From: Chlorobium sp. N1
GTDB lineage: Bacteria; Bacteroidota; Chlorobiia; Chlorobiales; Chlorobiaceae
Assembly: GCF_004332115.1 (NCBI RefSeq)
Contig: NZ_SJPA01000002.1
Span: 248,001-312,000 of the forward strand
Direction of reading: 5' to 3'
Length of the DNA: 64,000 bases
Positions 60,370 through 64,000 of this stretch are shown in pieces. Every line of letters begins with the position of its first letter. Within the stretch, counting starts at the first letter, position 1. The position numbers and the translations under genes are program-made. The notes below the pieces were generated by a model. The model was not told the origin of the DNA, did no database searches, and saw nothing but the letters and a program-made list of their open reading frames with translations.

Positions 60370-61044
60370 TCAGCTCCGCCTTTCGCGCATGATGCTTTTC
60401 TGGGCCCCGAGGGCGATCATGAGGTTGCTGAGGCTCAGCAGGCTTTCTGCCCCGCCGTGCAGGAGGTCGTCGTGCGAAAGGGTCGGGTAGCCTCGCACCT
60501 CGGTTGCCAGGTACATGCAGCCGACCGTCACCGAGATGAAGACCAGGACGAACCAGAATCCCCCGACCGTCAGCCCCGAAAAGACCGTCCGGTCGCGTTT
60601 CCATACCATCAGGAGCAGTACGAGGAAGGTTAGGTAGACCACGCTCGAGAGCTGGAGGATGAGGTCGAAGACGTCCTCTCCCATCCAGGACTGCGGCCGT
60701 CCGGCGATCAGCATCGTGCCGAAGAGCGCCGCGGTCGTCATCGACCCCTCCGAAGCGGGCTTCGGAAGGCTCCTGAGGATCTTCAGGGTTGCCAAGAGGA
60801 GGGCGATGCTGCCGATGAGGTTGACGAGCTCCGACATGTCGAGCAGGAACGGGATGGCGTCCCCCGTGGCATGGTAGCCGAGCACGAAGAAGCTGCCCGC
60901 CCAGTGCGGCAGCATCGAGAGCGCGAAGGTCCGCACCGCCGGCCTTCCTGACAGGGTGCCGTGGCGGTAGAGCAGCAGCGCCGCAACTCCCCACTCCAGG
61001 GAGGAGAAGATGTGGATGATCCAGTTCGGCAGCGAGAGCAGCAT
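60370..61044 (-). CDS. Fused DUF2499-DUF3593 (Ycf49-like) membrane protein
   Basis: 224-residue protein with about six membrane helices. The first half (LSLPNWIIHIFSSLEWGVA, MLPHWAGSFFVLGYHATGD) resembles the DUF2499/Ycf49 family of cyanobacteria and plastids, and the second (GFWFVLVFISVTVGCMYLAT, then DDLLHGGAESLLSLSNLMIALGA) resembles DUF3593 with its LHGGAESxLxLSN signature. In cyanobacteria, as I recall, the two are separate neighbouring genes. Function unknown; link to photosynthesis is inferred from distribution and from bchP, whose start is on the same strand one base upstream of it. Confidence 0.7.
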   Translation of the reverse strand: MLLSLPNWIIHIFSSLEWGVAALLLYRHGTLSGRPAVRTFALSMLPHWAGSFFVLGYHATGDAIPFLLDMSELVNLIGSIALLLATLKILRSLPKPASEGSMTTAALFGTMLIAGRPQSWMGEDVFDLILQLSSVVYLTFLVLLLMVWKRDRTVFSGLTVGGFWFVLVFISVTVGCMYLATEVRGYPTLSHDDLLHGGAESLLSLSNLMIALGAQKSIMRERRS

Positions 61045-62187
61045 TCAGGCTCCTTTCAGGAGGTGGAAGATGTTCTTCGTGAAGATCTTCATCTGCACCG
61101 ACCAGGGCGCCGGCACCATCTTCTTGTAGAGGTAGGAGTCGAAGGTGATCCGCTGCACGTCGTCGTCCCGGCAGATCGCCACGAAGCTCTCACGCAGGCG
61201 GTCGTTGCGGTAGTAGACGGACTGCAGGACCTCGAGTCCGAAGAAGATCGGGGCGTAGAGCCGCCGGAACTCCTTCTCATAGGCCTTGAGCGGCGCCCCC
61301 TCCCTGATGTGGCGTACCATCGCCTCTGCTCCGAGCCTGCCGGAGCGCATGGCGAAGAAGATCCCCTCGCCGTTGGCGGGGGTCACCAGGCCGGCCGCGT
61401 CGCCGACGAGGACGTGCTTCTCGGCGGCGAAGGACTTGCGCGGTTTCATCGGGATCTTGGCCGCCTCGTCGAGGTAGGAGGGCTCGGTGATGCCGATCTT
61501 CTCGACGAAGCGCTTCTGCAGCGCCTTGATGCTGTGCTTTCCCTCCTCGGTCCCGGTGCCGATGGCCAGATGGTCGGCCTTCGGGAAGATCCACCCGTAG
61601 AAGTCCGGTGAGACCTCGCCGTCGAACCAGATCTCGACGATGTCGCGGAACCGCTCGATTTCGGGGGTGTAGTGGAACCGCTGCTGCATGGCGATGACCT
61701 TCAGCTCGTTGGGCGGAAAGCCGAGCTCCACGGCGGTTTTCGAGTTGGCGCCGTCGGCGCCGATGATGTGCGCGGCCTCGAAGGGCTCGACCTTGCCATT
61801 GAGGGTTGTGATGCGCCACCCGTCCCCTGCCGGGCGGATGCTCTCCATCAGCCCCTCCATGACGACGGCGCCGGCTTTCTCGGCCTCATCGCGCAGCCAC
61901 CGGTCGAACTTCTCGCGGCGCACCATGCCGACGTAGCCGTTCGGCATGTGCATTTCGATCGAACGTCCTTTCGGTGAGCGGGCCCGCATGTGCGAGAGCT
62001 TCTTTTCGACGAGCTCCGGGGGGATCGAGAACTCCTCGATCAGGCCGAGCGGGATCGCGCCCCCGCAGGGCTTGACGTTCCCGAGGTTCCGCTCGAGCAG
62101 GACCGTCCTGATTCCCGCCTTTGCCAGGACGGCTGCGGCAACGGCCCCGGAAGGGCCGCCGCCTATGACTGCGACATCGTAACGCAT
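61045..62187 (-). CDS. bchP: Geranylgeranyl reductase (BchP-type)
   Basis: FAD-dependent reductase that hydrogenates the geranylgeranyl tail of bacteriochlorophyll a/chlorophyll a to phytyl. 380 residues: FAD loop [19 protein letters not shown] (7-25), [64 protein letters not shown] and [20 protein letters not shown]. The PCGGAIP segment is characteristic of BchP/ChlP rather than archaeal GGR. Green sulfur bacteria carry related paralogues, so pigment specificity is probable rather than proved. Confidence 0.85.
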   Translation of the reverse strand: MRYDVAVIGGGPSGAVAAAVLAKAGIRTVLLERNLGNVKPCGGAIPLGLIEEFSIPPELVEKKLSHMRARSPKGRSIEMHMPNGYVGMVRREKFDRWLRDEAEKAGAVVMEGLMESIRPAGDGWRITTLNGKVEPFEAAHIIGADGANSKTAVELGFPPNELKVIAMQQRFHYTPEIERFRDIVEIWFDGEVSPDFYGWIFPKADHLAIGTGTEEGKHSIKALQKRFVEKIGITEPSYLDEAAKIPMKPRKSFAAEKHVLVGDAAGLVTPANGEGIFFAMRSGRLGAEAMVRHIREGAPLKAYEKEFRRLYAPIFFGLEVLQSVYYRNDRLRESFVAICRDDDVQRITFDSYLYKKMVPAPWSVQMKIFTKNIFHLLKGA

Positions 62188-62207
62188 GGTGCTTGGTTTG
62201 GGATGGT

Positions 62208-63677
62208 TCAGGCCAGCCTGGCCGAGATGAATGCCGCTGCCTGCGACATCTGGATGCGCTCCTGCGCGGCCGTGTCGCGGAAGCGGACCGTCACCGTTCC
62301 GTTCTCCAGCGACTCGTGGTCCACGGTCACGCAGAACGGCGTACCGATCTCATCCTGGCGCCGGTAGCGCTTGCCGATCGATGCCGCGTCGTCGTACTGC
62401 ACTGCGAAGGATTCGGCGAGCTCGTCGCGCAGCTTCATGGCGGCCTCTCCCATTCCGCCCTTCTTCATCAGCGGCAGCACGGCAGCCTTGACGGGCGCCA
62501 CCTTCGGGGCCAGCTTCAGGAGCACGCGCTCCTCGCCGTCGACGACGTCCTCGGTGTAGGCGTCGGAGAGCACAGCAAGGAAGAGCCGGTCGCATCCGGC
62601 CGAGGTCTCCACCACATAGGGGACATAGCGCTCGTTGGTCACCTGGTCGACGTACTCCATGTTCTTGCCCGAGTACTCCTGGTGGCGCGTGAGGTCGAAA
62701 TCGGTGCGGGAGTGGATGCCCTCGATCTCTTCGGTGCCGAAGGGGAAGTCGAACTTGATGTCGTAGGCCAGGTCCGCATAGTGGGCGAGCTTGTCGTGCT
62801 TGTACCAGTGGAGCTTCTCCGGGCTGAGTCCGAGCTGGGCGGTGTACCACCCGTAGCGCTCCTCCCTCCAGGTTTCGAACGCCTCGGCCTGGGTGCCGGG
62901 CTTGACGAAGTACTGCATCTCCATCTGCTCGAACTCGACCATGCGGAAGATGAAGTTGCCCTTGACGATCTCGTTGCGGAAGGCCTTGCCGATCTGGGCG
63001 ATGCCGAAGGGGACCTTCATGCGCGAGGCCTCGCGCACGTTGTGGAAGTTGACGAAGATGCCCTGGGCCGTTTCCGGACGGAGGTAGACCGTGCCGGAGG
63101 AGTCCGCCACGGCACCCATGTTGCACTGGAACATCAGGTTGAACTGGCGCACCTCGGTCCAGTCGGCCGATCCGGTGTCGGGGGCCTTGATCGCTTCGGC
63201 GATGATCAGCTCGTAGAGCGCGCGGTTCGGTTCATCGCTGCCGCCGGCCGCCTCGTAGGCCGCCTGGACCCGGAGGGCATCCTCGTCCCTGCCGTCGCGG
63301 CGGAGCTTCTCGATGTGGTTCTCGATGAGGTGGTCGGCGCGGTAGCGGCGCTTGGTGGTGCGGTCGTCGATGAGGGGATCGTTGAAGCTCGAGACGTGGC
63401 CCGAGGCCTCCCAGACCGTCGGGTTCATCATGATGGAGGCGTCGATGCCGACGATGTTCTGGTGGCGGCGTGTCATCGCGTTCCACCAGAGCTCCTTGAT
63501 GTTGCGCTTCATCTCGCTGCCGAGGGGGCCGTAGTCGAAGCAGGAGGAGAGCCCCCCGTAGATCTCGGATGAGGGGAAGATGAAGCCCCGCCGCTTGGCG
63601 AGGGAAACCAGTTTATGCATCACTTTGTCGGGCGAGAGGCTGGCGCTCTGCACGCGGGCGGTGTCGGGTGTGGTCAT
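62208..63677 (-). CDS. glyS: Glycyl-tRNA synthetase (single-chain, dimeric type)
   Basis: Class II synthetase of the alpha2 form found in eukaryotes, archaea and some bacteria. 489 residues: [39 protein letters not shown], the motif 2 region [12 protein letters not shown] and [21 protein letters not shown], motif 3 near [14 protein letters not shown], then an anticodon domain ending [14 protein letters not shown]. No glyQ/glyS pair of the alpha2beta2 type is involved. ATG 63677 fits family starts. Confidence 0.95.
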   Translation of the reverse strand: MTTPDTARVQSASLSPDKVMHKLVSLAKRRGFIFPSSEIYGGLSSCFDYGPLGSEMKRNIKELWWNAMTRRHQNIVGIDASIMMNPTVWEASGHVSSFNDPLIDDRTTKRRYRADHLIENHIEKLRRDGRDEDALRVQAAYEAAGGSDEPNRALYELIIAEAIKAPDTGSADWTEVRQFNLMFQCNMGAVADSSGTVYLRPETAQGIFVNFHNVREASRMKVPFGIAQIGKAFRNEIVKGNFIFRMVEFEQMEMQYFVKPGTQAEAFETWREERYGWYTAQLGLSPEKLHWYKHDKLAHYADLAYDIKFDFPFGTEEIEGIHSRTDFDLTRHQEYSGKNMEYVDQVTNERYVPYVVETSAGCDRLFLAVLSDAYTEDVVDGEERVLLKLAPKVAPVKAAVLPLMKKGGMGEAAMKLRDELAESFAVQYDDAASIGKRYRRQDEIGTPFCVTVDHESLENGTVTVRFRDTAAQERIQMSQAAAFISARLA

Positions 63678-63737
63678 GGTGTCAATAAGGTGTTGCGGGA
63701 AAAGCTCATGAGGGTGAATATAATAAAGTGCTCCTCT

Positions 63738-64000
63738 TCAGGACTGTATTTCGGTTTTCAGCCGGATTTCCTCGAGCACCGCGCTGACCTTCAGGCAGCG
63801 CTCGATCGGTCCGCCGAAGACGATCGCCCGTCCGCGGTGGTGGACCTCCATCGTGAGGGCCTCGGCTTTCCGGCGGCTGCAGCGCACGGCGAGGATGATC
63901 TGGAAGATGACCTCGTCGAACGAGTGCTCCTCGTCGTTGAAGAGCACGACCCGGTAGGGATCGTCCGTGTTGGTGCCGCTGAGGGCTGGGCTTTCCAGGG
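63738..64000 (-). CDS. clpS: ATP-dependent Clp protease adaptor ClpS (5' end outside window)
   Basis: N-end-rule adaptor that hands substrates to ClpA/ClpC-ClpP. The frame is open to the window edge; visible residues include [19 protein letters not shown], with the conserved FNDxxHxF element, and further on the [20 protein letters not shown] block (CSxxxAxxLTxxVHxxG). The C-terminal [13 protein letters not shown] completes it. Only the first few residues lie outside. 61 bases downstream it is followed by glyS. Confidence 0.92.
   Translation of the reverse strand, partial: LESPALSGTNTDDPYRVVLFNDEEHSFDEVIFQIILAVRCSRRKAEALTMEVHHRGRAIVFGGPIERCLKVSAVLEEIRLKTEIQS

Overview
The window looks like the replication-origin region of a green sulfur bacterium (Chlorobiaceae). 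The markers are a BchU-type bacteriochlorophyllide C-20 methyltransferase, a BchP-type geranylgeranyl reductase, an ATP synthase F0 operon whose subunit a carries a cleavable leader, and the gene set around dnaA. Coding density is very high and GC is clearly above 50%, so long antisense ORFs are abundant and meaningless. A Chlorobium luteolum-like organism would fit, but species cannot be fixed by eye.

Layout. 1-6.6 kb: 3' part of argS, then on the minus strand nadD, bamD, tRNA-Ala(CGC) and an F0 operon (atpZ - small membrane protein - atpB - atpE - atpF - atpH) that ends at a terminator without atpA/G/D/C. 6.7-9 kb: pgeF, a small duplicated-motif protein and bchU. 9-27.7 kb: a CoA-transferase gene followed (reading leftward transcription from the right) by a complete dcw cluster: mraZ, rsmH, ftsL, ftsI, murE, murF, mraY, murD, ftsW, murG, murC, a truncated murB-like gene, ftsQ, ftsA, ftsZ. 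Many junctions are 4-bp ATGA overlaps. Three 10-bp-spaced MraZ boxes sit upstream of mraZ. 27.8-32.4 kb, plus strand: NYN-domain protein, chorismate mutase, mltG, pgk, rhomboid protease, DUF1232 protein. 32.4-38.1 kb, minus strand: rlmD, ROK kinase, PAP2 phosphatase, yidC, yidD, rnpA, rpmH.

38.1-42.9 kb is the origin: DnaA-box clusters on both sides of dnaA, then dnaN, a terminator, recF and a DciA-like (DUF721) gene. 43-48.7 kb, minus strand: flavodiiron protein, family-B DNA polymerase, a 32-bp perfect palindrome made of two parS sites, and mnmG. 48.9-53 kb, plus: secD, secF, surA-like chaperone. 53.1-64 kb: gyrB and rnhB (minus); RNase E/G, dapD and a C-terminal processing protease (plus); a fused DUF2499-DUF3593 membrane protein, bchP, glyS and the 3' part of clpS (minus).

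Functionally this is mostly core genome: chromosome replication and segregation, cell-wall synthesis and division, protein export and membrane insertion, energy coupling, plus scattered photopigment genes. I found no prophage, insertion sequence, CRISPR array or defence island. The points most worth a second look are the tandem parS palindrome, the MraZ boxes, the two-part origin, FtsZ with a Lys in its tubulin signature and two C-terminal binding peptides, the MurB-like protein lacking its catalytic C-terminal domain, and the fused Ycf49-like membrane protein beside bchP.
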